Source: Romanomermis culicivorax (Eukaryota; Nematoda; Enoplea; Mermithida; Mermithidae). Taken from it: DNA of 64,000 nucleotides. Position numbers and translations under genes: made by a program. This document shows, in pieces, positions 26,501-37,706 of this stretch (positions are counted from its first letter, which is position 1; each line of letters starts with the position of its first letter). Below the pieces are notes generated by a model. That model searched no databases. It was not told where the DNA came from and was given only the letters and a program-made list of their open reading frames with translations. The stretch covers positions 434,001 to 498,000 of the forward strand of contig CAWUHX010000125.1 of the NCBI GenBank assembly GCA_963922205.1, written 5' to 3'.

Positions 26501-29500
26501 TAAAATCAGGGCAGCGCTAAAACGTGCCAACTGAGTAATGGTAATAGACTTCTTAACTACCGGGCTTGAGTCAAATTTTTATAAATAAATATAGTTGGGC
26601 TTAAAATCGGCGCCAAGCGTCGGAAAATTTCCAGATTAAAATCTTCCAAAACGCACCACAATGCACTTTTTGGTCTTGCCCGCCAAATTTTTCTTCTAAA
26701 AATAACTACATCGTAAGAATTATAGGCAAAATTCTCTGACTTTTCCAAGTTTTCTATGCACAATTTCTTTTCCCTGACTTGTCCAGGGTTTCCAGGTCTA
26801 CAGGTCACCCTGAAAAATACACGCAAAGTCGTAGTACTGACAGAGAACAAAAATTTATCTTCGTACAAAAAACTCTGGGTGTTGCCACTAAGAGCAGGAT
26901 TGTTTAAACTTATAAACCATGGTGACTCAGGGTCCTGAGTCGACTACAATATTTTTTGGGGTTTTGACTGGTGATGTGCACCGGAAAAATTTTCATATCT
27001 GGATATCCGATCCGGATATATCTGGATATGTTCAAGATTATTTGCACATAGGTAAAAAGAAGTCACATAAGTAATAATACACTAGGTCAGCTACAATACT
27101 ACATAATAATATTCATTAGGTGCAATAACTTTTGGTTTTATATTCACGTTAATAATAAGTATGTTTATTTTACGTTAATAAGTTAAGTTTTATATTTACG
27201 CGAAGCGCTAATGACCGAATTTTTATTTCAGAATTTACCGCGATGGATAAGGATGTTGGGACTTTGTCATATGTCGATTTCGTGTCTCTCACAGACAAAA
27301 ATTTCAAAATTTTCCGGCGCTTCGCGCCGGTCAATGGGTATAACAGTCATTGTTTTCTATCGGACATGGCCATTAGCATATCTACTCCCACTTACTACCT
27401 AACATTCAGCAGTTTCAATTAACTGAATTATACCTCATCTCTTTTTCACTATTACAAGAAAACATTTTGCTGATAAATGAAATTTTCCATCCATCTTAAC
27501 AAGTTTTTCTCTCGTCTCGTTTAGAGCACCGTTTTTCTCCTCAATGGGATCTTTTGAGGAACAAAATTTCGAAATAAGGAAAAAATTTTGGGCATTTTTT
27601 CATAAGAAAAAATTTGTTTTCACTTCAAAAACGAAAAGATTCATTTCGATGAATTTCAAAAAGTCAAAACCTGAAAATTTTTCGCCGTTCATGAGTATAA
27701 CAGTCATTGCTTTCTATCAGGCGCGGCCGTTAGCATATCTACTTCCACTTACTAATTAACCTTCATCAGTTTCTATCAATTGAATTACTTCGTCTCTTTT
27801 TTACTAATTTAGTCTTTTTACTAAATTAGTCAATAATTTGCTGATAATTTAGATCTTTCATCACTTCTCAGAATTTTATTCTCTCGCTTTGTTTGATGTT
27901 TTCCAACCTTTTGAAACGTGAACCATCCCAATCTGCGATTGAAAGACGATAAAAACATCATTACAAGACTGTAAATTTAGAGCTTCTATTTAGGAATAAT
28001 TGTTGGGAACATATATTTTACACCATTCTGGAACAAAAAATCCGAAAATTTTCCCGGCTCTGTGCGCCGGGATAATAAAGGTATTACGATGCATTAGTTT
28101 CATTCCGATATATTTTCATTAATATAAAGATTCATTTTCCAGCCTTTTAGAATGTAAAAACCTGAAAATTTTCCCGGCGCGCGCCGGAAAAATTTTTTTT
28201 GCTCGGTTACGGCCCTGTGAATATAGGTAGGTACGTTTTAAAAAACACTGTCAAAAAATAAGTTTACAATAACACATTTCTCAATAATGCTTAATAGAAT
28301 CACTAATAACGTAATCACTATTGTAAAAATAAAGAAACTACTGTGCGCTAATGAAAATTTTTTGCGCTAATGGAGTCAAACTGCCATTAGCGGCACTGCT
28401 AACAGGTGTGCCGCTAAAAAAACACTGTAGCTTATTTATATTTTTTTCCTTTCGTTTTTAGTGAAAAGTGAAAAAGTTTTTCGGTGGATATATTCTAAAA
28501 AATTGACCTGCTTTTGCTACGTCTCTCTCGAATTTACGAAGATCCAGCCACGTATTGCAGTTGGATCCAGATCTTGAATTTGTTCGTTCTGGATTTTACT
28601 CTGGAATCTTTGGATCCGAGAGCTCCGGTAAAAACTGACTTCTAAGAACTTAGCGACTTTTCAGAAACTTTTGAACCACATTTTGGACTTCAATTGTCCA
28701 ATATCCTTTGCATTTCAAAGTGAACAGAACTTTATACAATCTTTTTTATGCTTCTTAATCGAGGACGGACCGCATTAATCACTGTTAAAGTCGTTCAACA
28801 ACGCTTTTACAGTAAGATTCTCACTCTGTTTAAGTTTGATTTAGTATGCAAACTTTGATGTGACGTATATAGCAAGGTTTTTCAGCACGGTGCTAAGGAT
28901 TGAATGTGAGAAATTTTCGAAAAAATTTCCAGAAGAAAGTTAAGAATATCACAAAATTGTAGTGAAAAATCAAAAATCGCCGTTTCCAAAAATAGTTCCA
29001 GATACAATCAAAAGATGTAGAGAATGCGAATTTAGCGATTCCAAAAAGTATTATCGTCAAGCTAACTACTTAATATTTACCTCTCGGTCAACTAATCAAG
29101 CGCATAATATAAGAATGAAATGCTTTAATTAGAATCAGATGAGAGTCTTATTCCTTTAAAAGTACCAATATCCAGCATAATTTCATGAGTCAATACAATA
29201 AAAGCATGTTATCAGAACTGACAAACTCGCACATTAGTTTTACACCAACAAAGTAACATTTGTCAACAGTGCTAACTGAGCTAATGGAAGATTTTTTCAT
29301 TGGCACGAATGCTAATGGGACTCGTGCTGAAACAAAACCTGCAGTGAATAGTGCATCATGCAGTGAATAGTATATGAACTGCAGTGAATAGTATATGAAC
29401 AGTATATACACTTATATAATCTGAACCTTTTGTTGTTTTGTTGTTGAAACTTTGTGTAATAATGTAGCACCTAACTTCTGAGTAGTGCTTCACACCGGGT

Positions 29501-32500
29501 ACCCGGGTATACCCGGGTGAATTTTCTGAATGAAACCCGGGTGCTACCCGGGTACCCGGGTCTCAAAAAGATATTGTATAAACGGAATATTTATATGCTA
29601 TTACTTGTATTTATGTGCAGTTACAGTGAATGAACGTATTTTCCTTAATTAATTCAGTGCATGTACCTACAGAACCTACTCAACGTGTTAAGAACGCCGC
29701 TTATGGCTCTCAAAAAGTCACTGTGGCGTATTTTTAGCAACTAAAAATCTACGTGTTTTAACAATGAAGCACGAAACGGAAATATAAAAAAGTCTTCGAG
29801 AAATTATGCCTGTCAAATATTGGTACTCGATGCAGTATAAGAAAACAATAAAAGTGGGAGAGATGCATTATGTATAAGATTGAAGAGGCATAAAAACCGA
29901 TGATGATGAACCGGTTTAGAGATAGTTGAACCCAGACCTAGTGGGATATATCGACGGTTAAACCCAGACCTAGTGGGATATCTGGCTTCATCAAATAGTT
30001 GTGATGCGTGACCAGGTCACCACAATTTGCTTAAAAGTGTAAAAAATTTTGAAATATTCATTTTCTCCAAACGAAAAGAAAATTTTTTTTGAAAAAAACT
30101 TTTGTTTGAAGAAAATGTGTTATTGGTTTTTTTGTTTCTTAGCACTTTGCAAGGGTCATGCCTCAAAATTTATGAGTTTTCTGAAAATTTTCATAGAGTG
30201 TGTTCATTCACTGACTTTTTTAATACTTGCATATAGTACCCGGGTACCGTAAATACCCGGGTAACCCGGGTACCCTAAAGACCGGGTACCCGGGTCCTAA
30301 AATTTTGAAAGTGTGAAGCACTACTTCTGAGTAACCTTTACATCTTTTTTGAACAGTGAAAATATCCGAATATTTTTTCACATACGGATATCCGTTTTTC
30401 AAAATATCCGTCCGGATATCTGGATATCCGACGCACATCACTAATCAAAATTGACATTTTTCAGTGTTTTTCAGGTCAAAAGCACGAGGATCTTTTTGTC
30501 TTATAAATTACATATTTACATAACTCATTATTTGTTCTCCCAATTGTATATAAAATGATATTTTATAAGTAGCATATATAAATGTGCTGATTCCTCAAAA
30601 TCGCCGTATGGCACAGAAGTTGCATGCTTTTTCATAATCATCTGCTCAGTAAATGTGTCAAAAAGACCACAGAGTAATTCCTCTCATGCACACATTGAGA
30701 AATTTTTCTCTAATTACTATACCCTACTGAGGATGAGGTCTACCAAAATTTTTTGCAATAGTGAGCTGTTTTTACCGGGGTAGTAAATGAATTTCCGAAT
30801 CTAAGACCGGGGTAATACCTCTCATACCCCTCCCCATGGGGTGCTCTGGAATCATGATCTGTCTGAATCCATATTATTTGTAAAACTTTACTTCTCGTTT
30901 CGTTTTGAGTTTCTGCTTGTCTTCTGGGTCAACAAGCGGTTCTTAATTTTTATCAGACTAAAACTTTTGTAACTACATATGTTGCTCAGGTCATGTCGTG
31001 CTATAAATTTCTGCCCAGTATCACTGTCATTTTTTGTACGAGCTTCTTTGCATACATATACAAAGATTGCCTAAAGATTTTTATACGAAGGAAAGTTTTT
31101 ACACTAGCCTGACAGCAATATTTTTTAATGATTCATAATGTATCGATTTTTGCATCCAGTTCATCTATACCAAAAATACTCTCGAACTTTTAGAATTGTG
31201 TCATTAGGTGGTAAAGTTCGGTCGCTTGTCCGAAAATCTAGATATCGAAATCTTTTAAATAAAATTTGAGACAAGAAAAACACGTTTGTATTATGTTTGG
31301 AAATGAGAGAATATGTTCACTCAATATTCAAGGTCCTATATACATTGATTAACATAGTATTTTTGCTAATGAACAATTCATAATATATTAAATCCCTTCA
31401 GTCAAACATTGAAAAGTTTTATTGACATTCCTCGTTCTTTGGAAACATAGAATATTTTTTTCACATGGAGATACAGTACTTGTCTAAGATTTGATTGGAA
31501 AGTCTTCTATACAGGGTGAGCCAAAATAAGGCGACCGGTACTGACTTTCATATAGCTTTTAAATGGGTGAAGCTTTTTTTAATGTGGTTTACTGTCGTCG
31601 ATAGATAAAACATCTGGCATAAAAATTGCAAAGTTTCAGCCAGATTTTTCGAATTGACTGACTAGAATCAAAAATATTAAACGTTGGTTTTTTGCAAATA
31701 AATTTTGTAAAATTGACAAAATCAACATGTTTTACAACAGAAAAGTACAATAGATCCAATTATGAGAACCTTATAACAGCTGTAAACTACAAGAGAGCCA
31801 TTTCAGTGTGCTCTACTTTCTGTTTCACTAATAATTTTAATCGTTTTTCGATCTTGTCAATGACAGAATTGATTTTGTTTTGATTCTGCTTTTTTTCAAT
31901 TTCAAAACAGGCAAATTTTGCCGCATTATTAAAACAAGAAGTAAATGACTTTAAATTAACGTGTAACTTACAAATCTGGGTGACTTTTAAAGTATCACTG
32001 TGTGTTACACAACTTTTCTCACAATAGGACAACTTTTACATTGTAATTTCACAATTTTTACTTTTTGAAAAATGACCACTTTTACTTAATTCCTGTTTGT
32101 GTAACCAATAAATGCTAGGGGCATAAAATTTGGTCGTTATAGCAAAGATAAACAGGGCATTCTAATGCAGCAATCCGCATTAAAAGAGCTTCATCCGTTC
32201 AAAAGTTATAAAAGTCAGCACAGCTCGCTTTTTTTTTACTCACCCTGTACATGGTCAAACATTGATCTCATGTGGAACTATCGGCAATCTGATGTTAAAA
32301 GTAGCTGTCTTGAACCCTTGTACTCTAGTACAAAATATATCGAAGAACATAGGAAAGTGGAACCATGTGTTCAATCGCATTAAAAATGATATTTATGAGT
32401 TGTTAGTTGAATGAAGAAAAGATCCATGAAATTTTCAAGAGAAAGTGTTGAAAAACTGTTTCAATCTGACACATAAAAATTTCAGTTTTTGGATTTTTTC

Positions 32501-35500
32501 AATATTAAATACCCAAAACAGAAGTGAAAATATAGCATCCCTTTATCAAAACTTGTCGGTTTCGGCTTTAGTTTCACAGTTTCGGTTTTGGAAAAACAAC
32601 GGTATCACAGTTTCGGTCAACTGAACATCCTTAGTGATGTCGACAAAATCTTTTTGTAGTTTGAAGAAAGATGTCAAAAAATTTTTTAAGCGGAGCCAAA
32701 AATGTTTGTCCCGTTAAAAAACACTGCAGCAGGGTGTTTCTTACTTGATCACCCAGTTTAACGAATTCCCAGTCATCATCGGTATCGACATTTTGAGCCT
32801 CTTCCCCTAAAAAATTTATCACTTTGGGAATTTGAAAACCTTGGATCACTCTCAGAACCTTTTCTCATGATAATGAAAATTGAAATTTCACAGAGGGAAC
32901 TTGAGGAACTTGGACATCTTGGACCTTGAAATTTCTTCCAGACTAGAAGTTACCTTCTAAAATTGTGACTTCTGGCTTGAATGACGCAGTTTTCATAACA
33001 GTAGGCATAACGATAGGCAAATATTGCTGAAAGTCTCTTCCTAGCAGCCTACACATTCTTGTCCAAGCGCTAATCATGTACGAAACCTGGAAAAATAAAC
33101 TGCAATTCTTACGAGAACGTGAAACGAATAATTGAATCGCAGAAATCATAGTCCGAAAGAATTTTCGGAATTAAGTTCGAGAGCAAACATATTGGCTAGT
33201 CATTGAAGAAATTTTAAATTCAAATACAAGAAACACCGTACAGATAAATTATGTATATTGACCGTTTAAGTCATGCAGATGGAAAAATAACTAACTTGCG
33301 GATCTTCATCTTCCGTCGTTGAACCGAGCTCAGTTTGAGTCTTCAGCAATAACTGCATAACATGATTGGCATCCGGCAAGAACTACGAAAAAAGTTTATT
33401 TGCGAGATGGGAAAAGTAACCATATCCAGTAGAATTATATAGCTTGTACTTTTTCTTTCCCAACAGCCAATCCAATCAAGGAAACACATTCGATGGTCTT
33501 ACCGCGCAGCAATTTTAAATTAGGACCATCGACGTGCTCTAGAATCGACTTGAGTGTAGGCATAACTCTATAAAAGCGTTTGCAGCTAGTGTCATACGTG
33601 TGATGCAAAAATAGCTTTTTTCAAAATTAGGCGACTGAATTGTAATAATTTTACGAATTTTCGTCAGGATATAAATTGAAGCGTGCTCAAAAAAATTCAC
33701 GGATAATAGCAGTCGTAAAATGTTTACAATACGCATTTACAAGGAATGAGCGATTTCTTTCTCATTCATATCCATAAATGTCATACCCATCATAGTAGCG
33801 AGCAAAGCCTTCTTCGGAAGTATCAGCAACGGATGCGATTGTAGTAACAATCTGTTCCAAGACAATCTTTCTTTTGTGCTCCATCATCTAAAATATTATG
33901 CTTTTGAAAAACTCTGGGAAAAAATATAAACTATGAAATAATGAACACCTACAGCCCGAAAATATGTATTTGCATATTCGAGCCCAAAACTTCTTACCAT
34001 GATCATGCTCTGTTGCAAGACTTGTTGAAACTTAGTCATAAATTTATCCAAATATGACAAAACAACGCTTTTTGGTGCGTCCTCGCTAAAGTTGACTAAA
34101 GCGGCCGCAGCGTTCGATGCTACGCGAGGACTTTGCAGGTTGTCCAGAACGGTCAAAAGGGGTGGAACGACCTATATAAATGCAAAAAATCTAATCAATT
34201 ATTCCCAAGTTGAATAGCACGTCAAACAAACTTTTTCAGAGTATTTTTTCTGCAAACCGGGAGCGAAGTCTGTTGACATCTGGCCGAGAGCTGTGCAGGC
34301 AGCGAATCGAACTCTAGGGTGCTTAGAAAAAAGAAAAGTATGAGAAAAGCTGGAGAAAGACAAAACGTTATATATTTACAGGATCGCTGAGATATACCAC
34401 GACGCCTGTAAGAACAGCGTCCAAAACTAATTCCATTTGCTGATGACAACCTTCACCGATAGCGGACAAAGCCATCAAGCCTGCATAGCGATGTTTCCAA
34501 TTCTCTAAAATATACGCACATAAAGGACAATCAATGGATCAACAAATGTAGAAATTTTTGAGTTGAAGTTTTGAATCACCAATATCATTGAAGTTTGCTT
34601 TTTATCATGGATTTATAAAGTGCTGTTCATAACACTATAATTAGAGAATGTTTGCCCACCATGATGCATCATAGGCTGAACGAGGCGCAGAACGGGTTGT
34701 AAGACACTTTTTCCGCCAAGACTGCATGCCAACCGATCTAACGACGTTTCGCCGACAGACGCGTTGCTAACAAATTTATAATTTAGAAGAAGAGGAAAAA
34801 TTGAAAGAATAATAGAACACAAAAATAGAAAAATTGAAAGAATAATAGAACACAAAAATAGAAAAATATTGGTTACAAATGCAAAGAATACCTATCCAGT
34901 TCTTCATCTTCATACTCGTCTACATTGTCCCAGTCATCTTCGTCCTCAACTTCGATCATCAAAGCCAAACATTGTTGAACTGAAAAGTGCACAAATCTCA
35001 AATTATGCTGAGTGACAGTCCACGCAGAACATAAATTTACTCAAGTCAGGTATGAAACGAGCAGCATCCTTGCGGACCATAGGAGCCGACGATTCGGCCA
35101 AAGTGGTCAAAACCTCTAGAGCACTTTGACGGTAACAATCTTCTTTGTCTACGTCCGAAACAATCTGTAAAGCCTTGGCTGCAATATCAGCGGAATTAAA
35201 AAATAGTTCTCAAAACTTACCTTCAAGCAGGCAGTGAAAATATCGTTTAAATGAGGTCGCATTGTTTTCGGTACGGCACCGGCCATTTCAGTTAAGCATT
35301 CCAAGGGCGTATCGCTTTCTTCTTTCTCTGAAGCTTCTACAACAACCTGAAAATTAATAAGATATTCATATGGCGCGCACGCATACGTGGCATACTCGTT
35401 CATTATATGCATGAAAATGTACTGCGTGTAAAACTCGTTTGAAAGAATCTCTCGTTTTTTTTACCAAAAACTGTACTTCAAATGTTGCATTGCGTAGCGA

Positions 35501-37005
35501 ATATTATACCAATATTTTTCAAAAACCGAACCATGAAAGATAAATGCCAGAGTTCACAGTGCCATGTCATGCAATTTTAAGATGAATGTAGCATGGATCA
35601 ATGGGATCGAGGGATTCTCACCGATTTGAATTTTGCCGCATAAAGAACAGGCAAATTTACTGACATGCTCTATACAACTTTTTGATGATATGGTAAACGC
35701 GATTAACACTAATGCGCACGCAATTACCTTGACAACATCGTGCATCAACCCCTGAAGATGCTTCAAGACTGATTTTTCGCCTTCATTGAAGCATAGAAAG
35801 GATGACGTTGCCCGGACTGCAGCTATGCGTATAGGCAATGAGTTTGAAATATTCATTCCAGAGTGCAGAATTTCTTTTGCAACGTCGACGTATTTATGCT
35901 GTTCTTCGCCGAAAATTCCGGGAACATTTCTTAAGAAGTAAAGAGGGAAATTTAACAAAATACTGGTTATATTTCTAAATATGAACGGGAAAATATATAT
36001 TTCAATGAAGAAAACTTATAACGTTACAATAAAAAATAGTGAAGGAATCAAAGGAGCAACACGATTCACACACAACTTACTCAAAAATATTCAATGCAAT
36101 TTCTTTAAGTTTACTGTGTTCGCTCTTGGAGCAGTTGAAAATAAAGTTCAAAATTTGCTGCCATGTATCTTTTTCGTTGACGTCGTCATCTGAGAATGAA
36201 AAAGTTCAAATCAATATCGCGAGACAGGATAAGAAAGGTATGATTAGAAATAATACCCAATATATTTCTTGCTATTTCGGCCACAATGTCACAAAATCGT
36301 TTTCTGAGCGTTTCGTTTGGTTCGGATTGGCAAGCCGACAGTATTTCGTTAAGGAAATTTAATTTGTCCGATGACGACCATTTTTTCCATAATTCGTCCC
36401 AGTCGTTAGACAAAAGTCGACGCAGTAAAACTAGGCACATTTGTCGGTTCTAAAAAATATTTAAGCGGAAATAAAGCCTCAGAGAGCTTATTCGGAGTTC
36501 GTTGTAACTATAATTACCGATGGACAAAAAATTGAAATATTCTAGGCATTGAAATTCACAATTTTCGCAGTTAACACGAAAATATGGCTGCGCTGACCAA
36601 GCAAATCTCTTAGAAGGGCCTTCTAATTGAGGCGCGTACAGTTAAGATGAGTAACTATATGGAACAAGAAACGTAAAGTTTTCTTTTTGGACAAACGAGC
36701 TCTTAAGACATCTTCAGATGCAACAAAAATTAGTCTGAAAATTAGTGTCTAACTCGTGCAAATACAATGATTTATTATTTACCTCCAAATCAAATTCTGC
36801 TGTTTTGGCCGTTAAGAACAAGTACTGAACTCGCTGGCTTTTGTCAATCTGCTCGTATGATTCCTAGAACAACATACATATATGATCAAATGATGTTAGT
36901 GTGTGTAGTTAGGTAGTAATAACGAACTTCCGCTGCTTTACGAGTGTCATTTTCAACGCTTAGAAGTTGCTTGACGACAAGCTGGAATTCGTTTAATTGA
37001 TTCAT
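6078..37005 (-). CDS. IPO5: Importin-5 / karyopherin beta-3 (complete, 26 exons)
   Basis: Nuclear import receptor of the importin-beta family, which carries cargo such as ribosomal proteins and histones through nuclear pores and is released by Ran-GTP. The exons join to 3309 nt (1102 residues plus stop), close to the roughly 1100 of animal IPO5. In order: N-terminal [16 protein letters not shown] with [30 protein letters not shown]; the acidic loop [94 protein letters not shown] joined to [69 protein letters not shown]; and a C-terminal tail ending in [15 protein letters not shown]. It is a HEAT-repeat solenoid throughout, with no frameshift and every intron phase compatible. A gene on the same strand (collagen) lies 4.5 kb downstream. 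Product and exon chain are near certain. Confidence 0.96.
7175..12519. other. IPO5 intron 24 (5.3 kb): repeats only
   Basis: Contains one complete hAT-like element (7536-9092), a pair of related repeat blocks (about 8170-8475 and 11985-12290, sharing ACAAGCATTGTGGA and ATCGACGGT motifs), an inverted pair around GAGATGGTCGAG (about 10875-10985 and 12402-12497), a repeat at about 10080-10415 related in inverse to 37745-38030, and a short tandem duplication at about 12300-12365. The 146-codon open frame at 10808-11248 overlaps one of these repeat arms and is not a recognisable protein. Confidence 0.6.
7536..9092. mobile_element. hAT-like non-autonomous element with TACCCGGGTA arrays, copy 1
   Basis: Flanked by an exact 8-bp target duplication, CCAGAAAT at 7528-7535 and 9093-9100. 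Termini are TAGAGCTTCA and, inverted, TAGAGTTTCACAC, fitting the YARNG hAT end pattern. Both subterminal regions hold arrays of the palindrome TACCCGGGTA (7561-7615 and 9003-9080). No transposase seen. Lies in IPO5 intron 24. Confidence 0.87.
14733..14897 (+). pseudogene. hAT transposase C-terminal (dimerisation) fragment
   Basis: A 54-codon open frame ending in TGA reads [20 protein letters not shown], then [18 protein letters not shown]. This is the conserved C-terminal hAT pattern (P-V-x-x-A-S/A-E-R-x-F-S-x-L-K-x-I-x-x-x-x-R-S-x-M-x-x-x-R-L). Nothing upstream continues the protein; a GTGCCAA/TTGGCAC repeat precedes it. A relic that could have come from the autonomous partner of some of the hAT-like elements here. 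Confidence 0.78.
15098..15930 (+). pseudogene. LINE-like ORF C-terminal remnants
   Basis: Broken coding stretches in line: an open stretch with [20 protein letters not shown] (about 15098-15243), then [20 protein letters not shown] followed by a cysteine motif [10 protein letters not shown] (15480-15620), then [10 protein letters not shown] and a helical tail with [18 protein letters not shown] (15625-15813). The Cys-x2-Cys...His block and the tail resemble the C-terminus of some non-LTR retrotransposon proteins. Stops and frame changes separate the pieces. The first piece may belong to another element. Confidence 0.5.
16136..16561. mobile_element. hAT-like MITE, CATACATGTAA-end family, copy 1
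   Basis: Ends are CATACACGTAATTGGG and, inverted, CATACATGTAACGG. Flanks CCGACATC (16128-16135) and CCGACACC (16562-16569) match at 7 of 8 bases, as in an aged 8-bp duplication. Inside are G/C tracts and a hairpin-like core. Same family as 25646-26074. Non-coding. Confidence 0.75.
18661..19828. mobile_element. Inverted-repeat element in IPO5 intron 18
   Basis: Left end GGGTCCGGTTGTTCGAC pairs with the inverted right end GACCCCGGTTGCTCGAC. The subterminal regions are rich in CCTTAA and TTAAGG motifs. No target duplication can be read. A 110-codon frame inside (19153-19485) has no recognisable match. The terminus resembles Harbinger-type ends, but that is only a guess. Confidence 0.55.
22226..23191. 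mobile_element. Harbinger-type inverted-repeat element (TTA target)
   Basis: Left end AGGCCCTGTCATACTTCGC pairs with the right end ...GAAGTATGACAGGGCCG. The adjacent GCGCGG/CCGCGC blocks are also inverted. TTA lies directly outside each end (22223-22225 and 23192-23194). A GGGAATCGGGACG minisatellite sits inside. No transposase. The short TTA duplication and ends fit a Harbinger-type non-autonomous element. Confidence 0.75.
23195..23416. mobile_element. 222-bp Harbinger-type MITE (TTA target)
   Basis: Ends AGGGTCATTTATACTTGTC and ...CAAGTATAAATGACCCT are inverted and near perfect. TTA flanks both sides (23192-23194 and 23417-23419). It begins where the previous element stops and shares its TTA. 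Its core contains CGTTCGGTTCGG-type repeats. Non-coding. Confidence 0.82.
25646..26074. mobile_element. hAT-like MITE, CATACATGTAA-end family, copy 2
   Basis: Exact 8-bp target duplication CAAAGCAA at 25638-25645 and 26075-26082. Ends are CATACATATAATTGGG and, inverted, CATACATGTATCGG. Long C and G runs and the GGCGATTCGCGCC hairpin lie inside. Similar along its length to 16136-16561. Located in IPO5 intron 17. Confidence 0.88.
29341..29405. repeat. Short tandem repeat, CAGTGAATAGT unit
   Basis: The motif GCAGTGAATAGT recurs three times, the last two followed by ATATGAAC. Short local duplication next to a transposon boundary. Confidence 0.7.
29483..30323. mobile_element. hAT-like non-autonomous element with TACCCGGGTA arrays, copy 2
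   Basis: Exact 8-bp target duplication CTTCTGAG at 29475-29482 and 30324-30331. Inverted ends TAGTGCTTCACAC match over 13 bases. Palindromic CCCGGGTACCC arrays lie next to each end, as in 7536-9092. A GACCTAGTGGGATAT motif is duplicated inside (about 29930-29985). No coding capacity. Confidence 0.9.
31512..32247. mobile_element. Tc1/mariner-like non-autonomous element
   Basis: Ends CAGGGTGAGCCAAAATAAGG and ...TACTCACCCTG are inverted over the terminal bases and flanked by TA on both sides (31510-31511, 32248-32249), the Tc1/mariner target. CAGGGTG-type ends are common in mariner-like elements. Its open frames are short and not transposase-like. Located in IPO5 intron 17. Confidence 0.75.
32745..37005 (-). 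CDS. IPO5: IPO5 exons 1-17 (compact 5' block)
   Basis: Coding exons, 5' to 3' on the minus strand: 36928-37005, 36783-36863, 36257-36449, 36081-36189, 35728-35929, 35221-35346, 35041-35164, 34892-34979, 34660-34766, 34380-34504, 34232-34321, 33998-34171, 33787-33887, 33450-33567, 33296-33382, 32954-33086 and 32745-32806. Donors are GT and acceptors AG throughout (one or two AAG). Introns run from about 60 bp to several hundred bp. The start Met follows a TTTTAG acceptor. Exon 17 ends at the residues [11 protein letters not shown], just before the 12.2 kb intron. Confidence 0.94.
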
Positions 37006-37016
37006 TCTAAAATATG
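37006..37016 (-). promoter_or_regulatory. 3' splice acceptor one base upstream of the IPO5 ATG
   Basis: On the minus strand, ATATTTTAG is followed by a single A and then the IPO5 start codon. As with the collagen, this suggests spliced-leader addition, or a 5'UTR intron. It also supports the Met at 37003-37005 as the start. Confidence 0.55.
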
Positions 37017-37627
37017 GATAAAAGAAACAGTGCATTATGCGTAAATGAAAAAAAAACACCGTGAGGGTATTCATTCAACTGGGTTGGATAGCCAGAGAGG
37101 TAAATTTCGCATGCTTAGAAACCGGGAATTTTCCAATTTGGTTAGCATGTTACTTCACTCAAGAGTTAACATTCATTAGTTGTACCATATATAGAATGTC
37201 TCATCTCATTGTTTAATCTTTGATCTTAGATATATTCCGTCTTAGTATTTGACGAAAATCAAGATTTTTTCCATCATTTTCACGAAATCATTTTTCGATC
37301 TTTGGAAGTTTTTCAATTTTGTGAACCTAATTTTAGTTGGCTGTCTGATTCCTGAACTGTATATGTGCATTTATTTAATGTGATTTTTATTGACTATAAC
37401 ATTAGACCGCTTATCCAGGAAATTAATTTTGAAGAAATTGCTTTTCAGGCGTTCGATCAGAATCAAATCAAGAAGTTCGACCAGTTGATTACACGATAAA
37501 AGCTATTTTTTAGGGGGGAGTAGCCAAATTTCTAATGTTTCGGCGGAGAGGGTCATGTTGTAGTGGTGCGCCCGGCTGTTCAACACACCACTACCACCTC
37601 AACCACAATTTACGAACCATCCACCTG

Positions 37628-37706
37628 GCTCGGTCGGATTAGTGCAGCTGGATAGCGCGTCAGCCTTGTATGCAGAAGATCGAGGGTTCGACCCCCTCAC
37701 GGAGCG
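37628..37706 (+). tRNA. tRNA-like sequence (anticodon reads TGT), probably a pseudogene
   Basis: An intact A-box (TAGTGCAGCTGG) and B-box (GGTTCGACCCC) are present, with a perfect GAGGG/CCCTC T-stem and an acceptor stem GCTCGGT/ACGGAGC paired at 6 of 7 positions. The anticodon loop CTTGTAT would read TGT (Thr). About five extra bases sit between the acceptor stem and D-arm, so it does not fold as a normal tRNA. A T5 run follows at 37710. It may be a decayed tRNA or the head of a tRNA-derived SINE. Confidence 0.4.

Larger units (their letters stand above)
26969..30433. mobile_element. Possible 3.5-kb hAT-like element with GGATATCC subterminal repeats
   Basis: The left end TGGTGATGTGC and the inverted right end TAGTGATGTGC resemble hAT termini. 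Both are followed by arrays of CGGATATC/GATATCCG motifs (26985-27030 and 30365-30430). No 8-bp duplication is readable. Another element (29483-30323) has inserted near its right end. No transposase recognised, so the pairing of ends remains uncertain. Confidence 0.45.
20559..32744. other. IPO5 intron 17 (12.2 kb): transposon-filled
   Basis: This single intron separates exon 17 ([10 protein letters not shown]) from exon 18 (QSFGIKT). Delimited elements inside are annotated separately. Further related but poorly bounded repeats are a pair sharing CACAAAATTGTxGTGAAAAA and TAAAAGxATxTTATCAGAA at about 20775-21480 and 28874-29340, and a degenerate inverted relative of the 245-bp MITE at about 23573-23795. 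The 157-codon minus frame at 24661-25134 sits in repeat-like sequence and is not recognisable. Confidence 0.7.
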
